Below, in pieces: positions 16,234 to 25,245 of a stretch of 64,000 bases of DNA. The notes beneath the pieces are model-generated. The model had not been told where the DNA came from. It worked only from the letters and a program-made list of their open reading frames with translations, and made no database searches. Made by a program: the position numbers and the translations under genes. The stretch is from contig JBDXFZ010000139.1 in the NCBI GenBank assembly GCA_039990395.1, positions 1 through 64,000 of the forward strand. The letters run 5' to 3'. How positions within the stretch are numbered: position 1 is the stretch's first letter; the number at the start of each line of letters is the position of its first letter. Source of the DNA: CALINF01 sp039990395 (GTDB lineage Bacteria > Pseudomonadota > Gammaproteobacteria > Pseudomonadales > Halieaceae).

Positions 16234-16725
16234 TTGCGCGCGCTCGTATCCCTAATCCTACTTATTGTTGCATTGCCGGTTGTCGCAAACGGAGACGCTC
16301 TTACCAAGGTCGGCGAGGCAAAGCTGAAGGTACTATTCTGGGACGTCTATAACTCCACGCTGTACTCCGACAATGGGCGTTACCGCGAAGGACAAGTGCC
16401 ACTGCGATTAGATATTCAATATCTCCTTGATATTGAGTCGAACGAGCTCGTGGCGCGAACGGCGCAGGAGTGGGATGAATTGGGATTGGAGCATGAGAAT
16501 CGCGAAGAGTGGCTCACCAATCTCTCTAACCTTTGGCCAGATGTGAGCAAGGACGACGTGCTTACCATTGAGCTTGATGACAACAACCGCAGTACTTTCT
16601 ACCGCAACGGTGAGCTATTGGGCACTATCGAAGACCGTGCGTTTGGTGCCAGTTTTATCGACATCTGGCTGTCACCAGATACTACACGCCCCAAACTGCG
16701 GACTTCACTGATAGGTGCTAAATAA
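16234..16725 (+). CDS. Chalcone isomerase-like periplasmic protein
   Basis: 163 aa. An N-terminal signal peptide (about 1-19, ending LPVVANG) is followed by the CHI-like domain: KVGEAKLKVLFWDVYNSTLYS, PLRLDIQYLLDIESNELVARTAQEWDELGL and WLSPDTTRPKLRTSLIG. Bacterial members of this family are not plant-type isomerases and have no assigned reaction. The start is TTG 16234, with GGAG nine bases upstream inside the end of the DUF2878 gene. The tight coupling to DUF2878 is typical of this pair. No cyclopropane-fatty-acid-synthase-like methyltransferase or photolyase, frequent partners elsewhere, is present here. Confidence 0.8.
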   Translation: MRALVSLILLIVALPVVANGDALTKVGEAKLKVLFWDVYNSTLYSDNGRYREGQVPLRLDIQYLLDIESNELVARTAQEWDELGLEHENREEWLTNLSNLWPDVSKDDVLTIELDDNNRSTFYRNGELLGTIEDRAFGASFIDIWLSPDTTRPKLRTSLIGAK

Positions 16726-16782
16726 GCTCCCCGCACACTGCCTACACCCTCTTTCGACTGATCACGCGGCGATCGTCACACG

Positions 16783-18348
16783 TCAAGCTACTGCGTCTTC
16801 GGCAACAAAGTAGCGTGGGTCTTCAATCACGTTTACTTCCACCAAACTCCCCGCCTTCTGAAGCAAATTGCGGCAATCCTCACTCAAATGCACCAGGTGC
16901 AACGTTTTTCCTGAATTCAGGTAGCGCTCGGCCAACGTATCTATTGCCTCCAGACCGGAGTGATCACACACTCGCGAGTCTGCAAAATCAACCACCACAT
17001 CGTCGTTTGCTTGCGCCGGATCGAACTGCTCCAGAAACGACGTAACGGACCCAAAGAACAACGGTCCGTGCACTGCGTACACCGTGGAGCCTTTGTGATC
17101 TTCCTTGGTATCAACGCGAACCTGTTTGGCATGCTCCCAGGCAAATACGAGCGCAGACACGATAACGCCAACGATCACTGCCATCGCGAGATCGGTTGCA
17201 ACCGTTACACCTGATACCAGGATGAGCACCATCGCATCGCTACGCGGCACTTTGCGAATCACGCGAAAGCTACTCCATTCAAACGTTCCAATCACAACGA
17301 TAAACATCACGCCGATCAGTGCGGCCAGTGGAATCTGCTCTATCAGTGCTGAAGCCACCAGAATAAACAGCAGCAGAAACAACGCAGCAGAGATACCGGA
17401 CAGTCGACCGCGCCCACCAGAGTTCACATTAATCATGCTCTGGCCGATCATGGCGCAGCCACCCATACCCCCGAAGAATCCGGTCACGGTATTCGCCACG
17501 CCCTGGCCGACACATTCCTTGTTACCACGCCCGCGAGTCTCAGTGATTTCGTCAACAAGGCGCAGGGTCAATAGCGATTCGATCAACCCGATAGCCGCCA
17601 GGATTATCGAGTAAGGAAGAATGATCAGCAGTGTGTCCCAATTAAACGGCACGCTGGGAATGTGAAAAGCGGGAAGGCCGCCCTTAATGGAGGCGATATC
17701 ACCCACCACGCGAGTATCCAGGTCCAAGCCAAAAACCAGCAAGCTGACAACGATGATAGCGACGAGCGAAGAAGGCACAGCTGTGGTCAGTCGGGGCAGA
17801 AAATGAATAATCGCCATGGTTAAGAGCACCAGCCCCACCAAGCCATACATCTGTCCACCTTCCAGCCATGCCACATCGACAATCGACCCTTCCATGAAGG
17901 TGCCGTGCAGCCAGCCAGCATCGCCCGGGGTACCAAACTGGCCCAATTGGGCAAGGAAAATGACGATGGCCAGGCCGTTAACGAAGCCCAGCATAACCGG
18001 ATGGGGAACCATGCGAATGAACTTGCCCAGCCGCAGCGCACCTGCGGTAATCTGAATCAAACCCATGAGTACGACAGTAGCAAACAGATACTCCACACCA
18101 TGGTCCGCAACAAGCGCCACCATTACCACAGCCAATGCGCCAGTCGCACCCGAAATCATCCCTGGGCGCCCACCGATACAAGCTGTGATCAGGCCCACCA
18201 TGAAGGCTGCATACAGGCCCACAAGTGGCTCAACGCCGGCGACGAAAGCAAAGGCTACAGCCTCTGGTACGAGAGCGAGTGCAACGGTAAGCCCTGACAG
18301 GATATCGCTCCTGGCGGTGGCAACTTTATTGGCGTGTAGCTCAAACAT
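16783..18348 (-). CDS. SulP/SLC26-family anion permease with STAS domain
   Basis: 521 aa. The membrane part (about 1-400) begins with SDILSGLTVALALVPEAVAFAFVAGV, the SulP signature, and includes GVANTVTGFFGGMGGCAMIGQSM. A cytoplasmic STAS domain follows (about 415-510) with FADSRVCDHSGLEAIDTLAERY, the segment that binds nucleotides or partner proteins in this family. Substrates of bacterial SulP proteins include sulfate, bicarbonate and dicarboxylates; no carbonic anhydrase or sulfur gene is adjacent to decide. ATG 18348 is chosen over 18384 because the family N-terminus starts there, but no strong ribosome site decides between them. Confidence 0.88.
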   Translation of the reverse strand: MFELHANKVATARSDILSGLTVALALVPEAVAFAFVAGVEPLVGLYAAFMVGLITACIGGRPGMISGATGALAVVMVALVADHGVEYLFATVVLMGLIQITAGALRLGKFIRMVPHPVMLGFVNGLAIVIFLAQLGQFGTPGDAGWLHGTFMEGSIVDVAWLEGGQMYGLVGLVLLTMAIIHFLPRLTTAVPSSLVAIIVVSLLVFGLDLDTRVVGDIASIKGGLPAFHIPSVPFNWDTLLIILPYSIILAAIGLIESLLTLRLVDEITETRGRGNKECVGQGVANTVTGFFGGMGGCAMIGQSMINVNSGGRGRLSGISAALFLLLFILVASALIEQIPLAALIGVMFIVVIGTFEWSSFRVIRKVPRSDAMVLILVSGVTVATDLAMAVIVGVIVSALVFAWEHAKQVRVDTKEDHKGSTVYAVHGPLFFGSVTSFLEQFDPAQANDDVVVDFADSRVCDHSGLEAIDTLAERYLNSGKTLHLVHLSEDCRNLLQKAGSLVEVNVIEDPRYFVAEDAVA

Positions 18349-18535
18349 AAATAGTTCTCTGACAGTATCCGCTCCTGAGGCCACGGGTCGGGTGCGCAGG
18401 AGCAGTGGGGGCTGACCGATCGGCTGCTTTTTGGGCTAAAGCCGCTTTTATGGTGTGAGCAATCGGGGAAGGCCGGAAGTGTAGAGGACTACTCTTCGCG
18501 TCACAATGCAGACAACGCGTTGATTCCGGTACAAA

Positions 18536-20188
18536 TTACGCTCGGGCAGCAGGAGCCTCAGCCGCAACAGTGTTAGCGGGGCTGATGGAATCGACATATT
18601 CGCGATAGCGCTGCTCTGCGGAGTCGCCAAACAGCAAGTTACAAGCCTCACGCAGCCCCGGTGACGCCAATATCTCTTGATTCCTAACGACCAGTTCTAT
18701 CTTCGACCGGCGACGCATAAAATCCTCCAGTTTCACGATCATCTCTCGTCGGGCAGCCAGCTCAATCTCACACCGGGTATATTCTGCACTGCGAATCAAC
18801 AACTCTGCCTCTCGTTTATCCTCGCGAATTGCCTCCAGTAGCTCAAATGCCGATGCGCCATAGCGCCGCCAAAATCGCTCGGACAGAGGTTCCGGGGAGG
18901 TGGGGTCGGTCAGATCGTCGAGTTTCATACGTCGTGCCTGCAACATGAATTCATCACGTAACTCGAGTGGTGGCTCACCGTACCAGCGCCCCTCAGGCTC
19001 TGGCACTTCTATGCCGAGGCTTTGAACCAGATCGACTACCTCGTTACCCACATTCAGGCAATCGGTAAGCTTGCCCCCAAATATACTCAAGTGAGAGCGC
19101 TCGTGGTCTACTTCAATTTCATGCTTGCGAGAGAGCTGAACCCAGTCGGCCTCCCCGCCTTCGCCCTGTATTGCCAAAGGCCTAACCCCAACACGCTCGG
19201 CGATGACATCAGCCGTTGTTAGCGGCCTGTCCAGGTCCAATAGCGCGTTTACATTGCTTAGCACAAACTCGCGATCTTCCTGTGTGACCTCTACCTCGGG
19301 CGCATCAACCTGAGTATCGGTGGTACCGATACAGGTCTTGGGGCCCATGGGGATAAGAAAAAACAGCCGGCCGTCGCTGGCAAAAAAAGTCAGCACCCTG
19401 CGATTGTCCGTTATCTGGTCCACGATCAGGTGCACACCTTTGGAAAACAGATGTCGGTGAGTGGTCGAAATGCCGGTCTCCCGGTTGCGCTGGTCTACCC
19501 AAGGGCCGCAGGCATTAATAACAACACGCGAACGGATAGTGAACTGCTCGCCGGTCACTTCATCGCGTGCAGTAGTTGCCCACTGCTGCCCATCAAACTG
19601 CGCTTGCTGCGAGCTCACATAGTTGGCGGCAATACAGCCGTAGTTGAGGCTCTGCCGGATAAAGCCAAAGACAAAGCGCGCATCATTGTCGTAGAGGTAA
19701 CAATCGGAATATTCCAGGCCTCCGGCAGCCTTACTGGTATTAATTTCGGGCTCTGCCTGCTCTATCGTTTCTGCACTCAGGTAGCGTGGCGCACGGGTTT
19801 TACAGCGCCCCATCAGCCAGTAGAGCACGCTGCCCAGAAATACAAAAAATGACCAAAAACGAAAGCCTCGCTGTATCGTAGTGAAAAAGCGTATCTCCTT
19901 CACGGTAGAAGGATAAGCGCGCATCAGCTCATTGCGTGACTTGCACAGTTTGTTAACCAGCAGGTATTCATGGCTCTCTAGATACTTGATGCCGCCCCAG
20001 GCGAGATTGGAGGAGTTTGAGCTGACGCCTGAGGCAAAGTCGTCTTTGTCGATCAGTGCCACTCTTACGCCCCGACCCGCCAGCGCGGCTGCACTAACCG
20101 CTCCGTTAATACCCCCTCCCACGATCAGTACGTCGAAGTCTTGCTCTTTGAGCCGTTCGATATTGCTCTCGCGCAACGTTACTGCCAT
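18536..20188 (-). CDS. glpD: Glycerol-3-phosphate dehydrogenase-like FAD oxidoreductase
   Basis: 550 aa, DAO superfamily. Residues 19-29 (DVLIVGGGING) bind FAD; the typical GlpD segments DKDDFASGVSSNSSNLAWGGIKYLE, VVINACGPWVDQ, LIPMGPKTCIGTTDT and LSIFGGKLTDC follow. The C-terminal domain (about 385-550) carries the helical GlpD cap. The enzyme oxidises glycerol-3-phosphate to dihydroxyacetone phosphate and delivers electrons to quinone at the inner membrane. GGAG lies nine bases before ATG. It is an orphan here, without glpF, glpK or glpR, so control may come from the adjacent LysR gene, which ends 30 bases upstream on the same strand. Confidence 0.85.
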   Translation of the reverse strand: MAVTLRESNIERLKEQDFDVLIVGGGINGAVSAAALAGRGVRVALIDKDDFASGVSSNSSNLAWGGIKYLESHEYLLVNKLCKSRNELMRAYPSTVKEIRFFTTIQRGFRFWSFFVFLGSVLYWLMGRCKTRAPRYLSAETIEQAEPEINTSKAAGGLEYSDCYLYDNDARFVFGFIRQSLNYGCIAANYVSSQQAQFDGQQWATTARDEVTGEQFTIRSRVVINACGPWVDQRNRETGISTTHRHLFSKGVHLIVDQITDNRRVLTFFASDGRLFFLIPMGPKTCIGTTDTQVDAPEVEVTQEDREFVLSNVNALLDLDRPLTTADVIAERVGVRPLAIQGEGGEADWVQLSRKHEIEVDHERSHLSIFGGKLTDCLNVGNEVVDLVQSLGIEVPEPEGRWYGEPPLELRDEFMLQARRMKLDDLTDPTSPEPLSERFWRRYGASAFELLEAIREDKREAELLIRSAEYTRCEIELAARREMIVKLEDFMRRRSKIELVVRNQEILASPGLREACNLLFGDSAEQRYREYVDSISPANTVAAEAPAARA

Positions 20189-20218
20189 ACCACTTAACTC
20201 CGTTTATTTCGCAACACT

Positions 20219-21106
20219 CTAAAGCTTCCAGAACGCTTCGCAAACACCAACAAATGCCACCGCGCTGTCACTCAGCGCACTACCCGCGCGATGGTATAAA
20301 CCCACCTGTTTATCGATCCGACCGAATGACACATCATCCATAATATGAAACTCACGGCATTGTGGGTGCTCGGCAAGTAGTCTGCCATCCATGAACGTGA
20401 CGCCCATACCCTGGGCCACCATGTGGATACGCAACGACAGACTACTCACCTCCCAAACGCTACTGAATTGGTCTCGCAGACGGGCTATCGAAGGCCGCAT
20501 ATCCGGACTGTCGAGCGCTGACGCGATCAGGGGCGTTTGCTTAAGCACCCGCGCATCCCCAGCCACCATTGCCGCAAACTTGGGGTGCTGGGGACTCACC
20601 ACCAGATGCCGCGAATCCTGATACAGCGGGATGGTTGTAAAGGCAGACATGTTTTTTTGAAACGGCCCCAGACCCAGCTCCGCATTACCCGACAACACCG
20701 TATAGATAATATTTCTACTGGGCAGCTCTACCAACTTCATTGCTATACCTGGGCTTAGAGAATAGTAAGCACTTATTAACTTTGGCGCGTGAAAGCGATT
20801 GATCGACGCACTAAGGGCCAGGCTCAAGGTCTGTGACCCCCCTTCACGCAGGCGCGAAAGGTCCTCCAGGGTCTGTTGTTCGTCGCGTAATACTTCCACG
20901 GCATGGTCAAACAAGCGTCTGCCCGCCTCGGTCAGCTTCAGCGACTTACCGCGCTCTATCAGGGGCATCTCGAGCTTGGACTCCAATCCAGCCACCGCCT
21001 GACTGACCGCCGACTGAGAGAGATGCAGCGCATCCGCCGCACGCGCAAATCCGCCTTCCTCCAGCACTGCTCGAAAAGCTCGTAACTCACTATTTTCAAA
21101 TCTCAT
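20219..21106 (-). CDS. LysR-family transcriptional regulator
   Basis: 295 aa. The N-terminal winged helix-turn-helix (about 1-60) has the family order FRAVLEEGGFARAADALHLSQSAVSQAVAGLESKL; the rest is the periplasmic-binding-protein-like effector domain (about 90-290). It is divergent from the citrate-synthase-like gene across a 90-base AT-rich region with two inverted repeats, the classical arrangement for autoregulation and activation of the divergent target. It is also 30 bases upstream of the GlpD-like gene on the same strand. Effector unknown, possibly an intermediate of the citrate-synthase-like reaction. Confidence 0.9.
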   Translation of the reverse strand: MRFENSELRAFRAVLEEGGFARAADALHLSQSAVSQAVAGLESKLEMPLIERGKSLKLTEAGRRLFDHAVEVLRDEQQTLEDLSRLREGGSQTLSLALSASINRFHAPKLISAYYSLSPGIAMKLVELPSRNIIYTVLSGNAELGLGPFQKNMSAFTTIPLYQDSRHLVVSPQHPKFAAMVAGDARVLKQTPLIASALDSPDMRPSIARLRDQFSSVWEVSSLSLRIHMVAQGMGVTFMDGRLLAEHPQCREFHIMDDVSFGRIDKQVGLYHRAGSALSDSAVAFVGVCEAFWKL

Positions 21107-21171
21107 ATAAGTAATACTTATTTTTGTATAAGAATAATTAACTCCACTAATTATACTGATATTTCTATACT
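21107..21171. promoter_or_regulatory. LysR-type operators and promoter in the LysR/citrate-synthase-like intergenic region
   Basis: Two perfect inverted repeats: ATAAGTA-A-TACTTAT at 21107-21121 (directly before the lysR start) and ATAATTA-N7-TAATTAT at 21134-21154, the second having T-N11-A-like spacing. A TATACT at 21166-21171 is a plausible -10 box for the plus-strand gene. Two sites next to each other are what LysR proteins normally use as recognition and activation sites; assignment to this LysR is by position. Confidence 0.6.
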
Positions 21172-21196
21172 GTGAAAAATTTACATAGCAGCAGGT

Positions 21197-22333
21197 ATGA
21201 CCATGACTATCCAGAACGAGATTTTCTCCGTGGACCTAGCCGGCGTGATTGTCGGTGAGACGGCCATTTCTGACGTGCAGGGTGAAGCCGGCGTTCTCAG
21301 CTATCGCGGCATCCCAATTACTAAATTGGTCGATAAGCCGTTTCAGGAGGTTGTCTGGCTGGTCGTGTTTGGTGACTGGCCCAATGCACAACAATCAGCG
21401 CAGTTACTGGAGTACCTCATCGGCAACAGCGCATTGAAAGACCGGGAGTTAGAATTACTGCGTGGACTGCCTGCGTCGTTACACCCCATGTTGATGCTCC
21501 AGGGGATGGTGCCTCTGCTCGACCTACCAGAGTCGTCAACCCTCGGGCTTCCCCTGGACGCTGAGCACGGTTTATACATCGCCGCCAAATTGTCCGGACT
21601 AATCGCCGCGCACTACCGTCTTGCGCACGACAAGGACCCGCTCGCTGCAGGTAGCGACAAGAGCTTCCATGACAACTTCCTTACACTGTTTCACGGCCAA
21701 CCCCCCACTAGCGACGCGGTACGTATGCTGGACGCTGCGCAGATTTTGCAAATGGAGCACAGCTTTAATGCTGGCACCTTTGCCGGTCGGGTATGTGCCA
21801 GCACTCTGGCGCCCATTCAATCGTCCATTTCCGCCTCAATCGGTACGCTGTTTGGCCGCCTGCACGGTGGCGCCGACCAGGCCGCACTGGAAATGGCTAT
21901 GGCAATAGGCAGCCCTGACGCCGCGGCGGACTACGTTGTAGAAACGCTCGCACGCAGAGAAAAGATCATGGGTATGGGTCATCGCGAATACCGAACCGTG
22001 GATCCGCGCGCCAAGCTACTCAAGCCCATGGCTGTTACGCTTTGCCAGGAACCGGACAGTAAGCGACTGCTTGCGACACTGGTAGCCGTGGAAGAGGCGT
22101 GTCAGGCCGCATTTTCTGTGCGAGGTAAGGAAATCTGGGCGAATGTGGAGTTCTACAAAGGCGCCGTGTTCCACAGCTTAGGCATACCTACCCAGAACTT
22201 CACGGCAATGTTCGCCATGGCCAGAGTCTATGGCTACATCGCACATTTTCTTGAGTTCAGACAGGAGAGTCGCCTAATCAGGCCTCGCGCGCGCTACGCT
22301 CCCTCTCATGGCAATCAGGGAGCCGCTGCCTAA
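21197..22333 (+). CDS. Citrate synthase-like enzyme with Glu at the catalytic Asp position
   Basis: 378 aa, the size of type II citrate/2-methylcitrate synthases. The substrate motif MEHSFNAGTFAGR (186-198), LHGGA with H223 (equivalent to pig H274) and GHREY with H262 (equivalent to H320) are intact. The next motif, normally N-V-D-F-Y-S-G with the catalytic Asp, reads N-V-E-F-Y-K-G with E318. The C-terminal PRARY arginines are retained. The enzyme family condenses an acyl-CoA with an oxoacid. The substitution and the dedicated divergent LysR suggest a specialised condensation or lyase role rather than the housekeeping TCA step. AGCAGGT precedes the ATG; ATG 21203 is the alternative start. Confidence 0.85.
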   Translation: MTMTIQNEIFSVDLAGVIVGETAISDVQGEAGVLSYRGIPITKLVDKPFQEVVWLVVFGDWPNAQQSAQLLEYLIGNSALKDRELELLRGLPASLHPMLMLQGMVPLLDLPESSTLGLPLDAEHGLYIAAKLSGLIAAHYRLAHDKDPLAAGSDKSFHDNFLTLFHGQPPTSDAVRMLDAAQILQMEHSFNAGTFAGRVCASTLAPIQSSISASIGTLFGRLHGGADQAALEMAMAIGSPDAAADYVVETLARREKIMGMGHREYRTVDPRAKLLKPMAVTLCQEPDSKRLLATLVAVEEACQAAFSVRGKEIWANVEFYKGAVFHSLGIPTQNFTAMFAMARVYGYIAHFLEFRQESRLIRPRARYAPSHGNQGAAA

Positions 22334-22388
22334 AAAGACCCGTCCGCTCGCAGAACTACACACTGGATGTGGCATTGCTAGCAGGTGA

Positions 22389-22922
22389 TTAGTGTAAGCG
22401 TTGGGCCGCCTCAGAATCAGCCCCGAGCGTTTGAAAAGCGCTGGGGTCGAGGCTGTTTTCTCGAAAGAAACCTACCGATACGCGAAAGCGGCTGTCGTGA
22501 ATTTGTATCTTGTCGCCATGCTGCAGTGGTTGCCGGCCAACAAGGGGTTCGCCATTAAGCAAGGTGCCAATAGCAGATTCCATGTCTTCAACGAACAGCG
22601 TAAAGCGCTCCAGCGTGAGCTTCGTGTGATGCAGAGATACCTGCGAAGCCACTAGTGTGAGATCACAATCGGCTGATTGCCCAAGCACAACAGGCGCTGC
22701 AACTGCGTAGCGCATGCCTTTAAGTGGCCCCGACTCTGCCTCGATAATCCACTCGTATGACTTTGGAGCCGGCTTGGTGACTGACTTTCGGCTTTTTCGT
22801 CGATCATTGATGGGCGCAATATTCACAGCCAGTCGACGCTCATCGACGCTGTCTTTCAAACGCCGGGTCTGGGCCCGCAGATCACGTACCAGACCTTTCA
22901 TTTTTGTCTGCCAATTGGCCAT
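22389..22922 (-). CDS. FHA-domain protein
   Basis: 177 aa soluble protein. The first 50 residues are basic and helical, followed by a forkhead-associated domain (about 55-155) with VLGQSADCDLTL, the conserved S-x-x-H (SLHHTKL) and an SAIGTLLNGEPL loop. FHA domains bind phosphothreonine peptides. No kinase, phosphatase or type VI secretion gene is adjacent, so its partner is not evident. AAAGGCAG precedes ATG 22922. The gene is convergent with the citrate-synthase-like gene and stands alone. Confidence 0.82.
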   Translation of the reverse strand: MANWQTKMKGLVRDLRAQTRRLKDSVDERRLAVNIAPINDRRKSRKSVTKPAPKSYEWIIEAESGPLKGMRYAVAAPVVLGQSADCDLTLVASQVSLHHTKLTLERFTLFVEDMESAIGTLLNGEPLVGRQPLQHGDKIQIHDSRFRVSVGFFRENSLDPSAFQTLGADSEAAQRLH

Positions 22923-23199
22923 ATCACTGCCTTTGCCGCGCCGTGTAAGGCGATTCCAAATTTCCCGCGGCCCGACAGTAACGCAAAGCCCAGCCTGAAA
23001 GACTAATCATGACTATAAAACTGTGATTCAAGTCACATCTTTGGATGCCTCTCTCACACATTCGCCCCACCAATACACGCAGCGGAGAAAAAGTGGCTCT
23101 GGATACACGCGAATTCACCACTGCGCGTGAACTGCCGCTGGACAGGTACGCTGCAAGCACCCACTATTGGCTTCCCATTACAGATTTGGATACACACAA

Positions 23200-24276
23200 A
23201 TGCTCGCTGAAGCCGCTGAAAACTACCGCGGATTGCACTACCCCTGGGGACGTACTGAAGCCCCCAAGCCTGGCGAGCCCATTGCCGTGGCCGAAGGTGT
23301 GTACTGGCTAAGGTTTCCCATGCCTATGTCGCTGGACCACATCAATCTCTGGTTGCTTGAAGATGATGACGGCTGGACGATAGTGGATACCTGTCTGAAT
23401 ATCAGCCAGGCGCGCAGCATCTGGGAATCGCTATTTAGTGGGTTCATGGCTAACAAACCCGTTAAACGGGTTATCTGCACACACATGCATCCCGATCATG
23501 TTGGGCTGGCCGGCTGGCTTACGCAGCAGTTCGATTGTGACCTGTGGATGTCCCGTGAAGAGTTCCTCATGTGTCGGGCAATGGCTAGCGACACCGATCG
23601 TGAAGCGCCAGCTGCGGGTATTAACTTTTATCGCGCTGCAGGCTACACCGAGGAACAGATCGAGCGATACCGGCGCAAGTTCGGTAACTTTGGCCGCTCT
23701 ATCTCCCGGTTGCCCGACAGTTACCGCCGACTCGTTGATCGAGAAACGTTCTCGGTGAACGGTCGTTACTGGCAGGTGATCGTCGGTAGCGGACACTCTC
23801 CCGAGCATGCTTGCCTGTATTGCCCAGGTCTGAAGATATTGATCGCCGGCGACCAAGTGCTGCCGCGTATTACACCCAACGTGAGCGTGTTTCCAACCGA
23901 ACCCGAGGGAGACCCTCTGAAAGAATGGTTGCGCTCCAATGCCCGCATCCGCGAGATATTACCCGACGACGTTCTCGTACTACCTGCTCATGAAGCACCC
24001 TTCTATGGCCTACATGTGCGCCTGAGCCAGATCATTGAATCCCACAAGCGCGACCTGTCTGAACTGTTCAGTTTTCTGGACGAACCCAAACGCGCGGTGG
24101 ACTGCTTTCCGCCGCTGTTCAAGCGCGACATCGATGCAGGCACGGTGGGTATGGCTACCGGCGAAGCGCTGGCCCACCTGAACTGCTTACTCGGCAGACG
24201 ACGCATCTCCCGATATCGGGATGAGCAGGGCGTGGATTGGTACCAGCAGATACCAGAGACCGCGCAGTTCGACTAA
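23200..24276 (+). CDS. Metallo-beta-lactamase-fold hydrolase
   Basis: 358 aa. The zinc motif H-M-H-P-D-H is at 95-100, followed by GHSPEH and AGDQVLP, and a C-terminal helical segment ending in a homeodomain-like tail (TGEALAHLNCLLGRRRISRYRD). Such long MBL proteins are usually hydrolases of thioesters, lactones or glutathione conjugates. ATG 23200 is preferred; the ORF extends to TTG 23167 only. It is 55 bases upstream of an alpha/beta hydrolase on the same strand, so the two probably act together on an ester or thioester compound. No signal peptide is visible. The 277 bases before it (22923-23199) hold no gene I can support. Confidence 0.82.
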   Translation: MLAEAAENYRGLHYPWGRTEAPKPGEPIAVAEGVYWLRFPMPMSLDHINLWLLEDDDGWTIVDTCLNISQARSIWESLFSGFMANKPVKRVICTHMHPDHVGLAGWLTQQFDCDLWMSREEFLMCRAMASDTDREAPAAGINFYRAAGYTEEQIERYRRKFGNFGRSISRLPDSYRRLVDRETFSVNGRYWQVIVGSGHSPEHACLYCPGLKILIAGDQVLPRITPNVSVFPTEPEGDPLKEWLRSNARIREILPDDVLVLPAHEAPFYGLHVRLSQIIESHKRDLSELFSFLDEPKRAVDCFPPLFKRDIDAGTVGMATGEALAHLNCLLGRRRISRYRDEQGVDWYQQIPETAQFD

Positions 24277-24331
24277 TGATTATCGCCCACTACAAGCACA
24301 GAGCCATTCCAGAAAAAAGGAGTCAATAACC

Positions 24332-25207
24332 ATGATGCAAACTCTCCGCGTAGGTTTCTTCAGGTTGTTCTATCGTTTTGGTAGCTGGATCAGCTGGCGC
24401 GGCAAAACGCCAAGTGTGGCGCACAGCGTTCGCCAGTTACCTACCGACGCGGGCAATCTGGGGGCACGTATTTATGCCCAGACCGACGGGGCCGACAAAC
24501 CGCTTATCGTTTACTTTCATGGCGGCGGCTGGGTGATTGGCGACCTGCGAACCCATCACTACTTCTGTGAGGCCTACAGCCTTCACACAGGTTGTACGCT
24601 TATTGCCATTGACTATCGACTGGCGCCTGAGCACACCTTTCCAGCGGCACATGATGACTGCCTGGCAGCCAGCCAATGGATCGCTGAACACATCAATGAA
24701 CTGGGACCTTCAAACGGAACAATGATTCTCGCAGGGGACAGCGCGGGCGGTAATCTCGCAGTGTGTTCTGCACTCTCTCTGGACGAGTCCGCTGCGAGCA
24801 AAGTCGCGGGAGAAATTCTGATCTACCCTGTGGTAGATCATTACAGCGTGCCCTATGACTCGTACGAGGAACGCGCCACCGGCCAGGCGCTCACTCGCGA
24901 CATTATGCTCTGGTTCTGGGATACGTACCTCGGATCAGAGGCACCAGACAGCGAGCAAGCAGCCGTCGCAAGACCTATGCACGCAAACAACCTCTCCTCT
25001 CTACCGCCGACACTATTGATCACCGCAGAGCGCGATCCACTGCGTGACGAAGGCAAACAGTTCGCCCAAAAGTGCGAGAATGCAGGAGTCTCGGTGAGCT
25101 ACAGACACTACGAGGATGTGGAGCACGGGTTTGCTTGCTCAGAAGGTCCCACCCCCCAGTTTCAGGCCTTTATTGATCAGACCCGCGACTGGCTCAAGAC
25201 ACTTTGA
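24332..25207 (+). CDS. Alpha/beta hydrolase of the hormone-sensitive-lipase type (carboxylesterase)
   Basis: 291 aa. The oxyanion motif HGGGW is at 63-67, the nucleophile S137 sits in G-D-S-A-G-G, and D235 (ERDPLRDEG) and H265 (VEHGF) complete the triad. This is the HSL (type IV) esterase/acetylhydrolase architecture. ATG 24332 is chosen because AAAAAAGGAG ends about nine bases upstream; the ORF in this frame is open to 24221, inside the preceding gene. It is probably co-transcribed with the MBL-fold gene. Cytoplasmic; substrate unknown, likely a short-chain ester or lactone. Confidence 0.88.
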   Translation: MMQTLRVGFFRLFYRFGSWISWRGKTPSVAHSVRQLPTDAGNLGARIYAQTDGADKPLIVYFHGGGWVIGDLRTHHYFCEAYSLHTGCTLIAIDYRLAPEHTFPAAHDDCLAASQWIAEHINELGPSNGTMILAGDSAGGNLAVCSALSLDESAASKVAGEILIYPVVDHYSVPYDSYEERATGQALTRDIMLWFWDTYLGSEAPDSEQAAVARPMHANNLSSLPPTLLITAERDPLRDEGKQFAQKCENAGVSVSYRHYEDVEHGFACSEGPTPQFQAFIDQTRDWLKTL

Positions 25208-25213
25208 GTCGAA

Positions 25214-25237
25214 GGGCACCCGTGAGTCAGGGTGCCC
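25214..25237. terminator. Hairpin between convergent hydrolase and alcohol-dehydrogenase genes
   Basis: Perfect 8-base stem GGGCACCC / GGGTGCCC with an 8-base loop, located between two convergent stop codons. There is no T tract on either strand, so it may be a weak bidirectional terminator or a 3'-end-stabilising hairpin. Confidence 0.5.
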
Positions 25238-25245
25238 GGTAGCGA

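Noticed and set aside
23045..23311. 88-residue ORF upstream of and overlapping the MBL-fold gene
   Set aside because: Overlaps the MBL gene in another frame, has no recognisable domain and no ribosome site.
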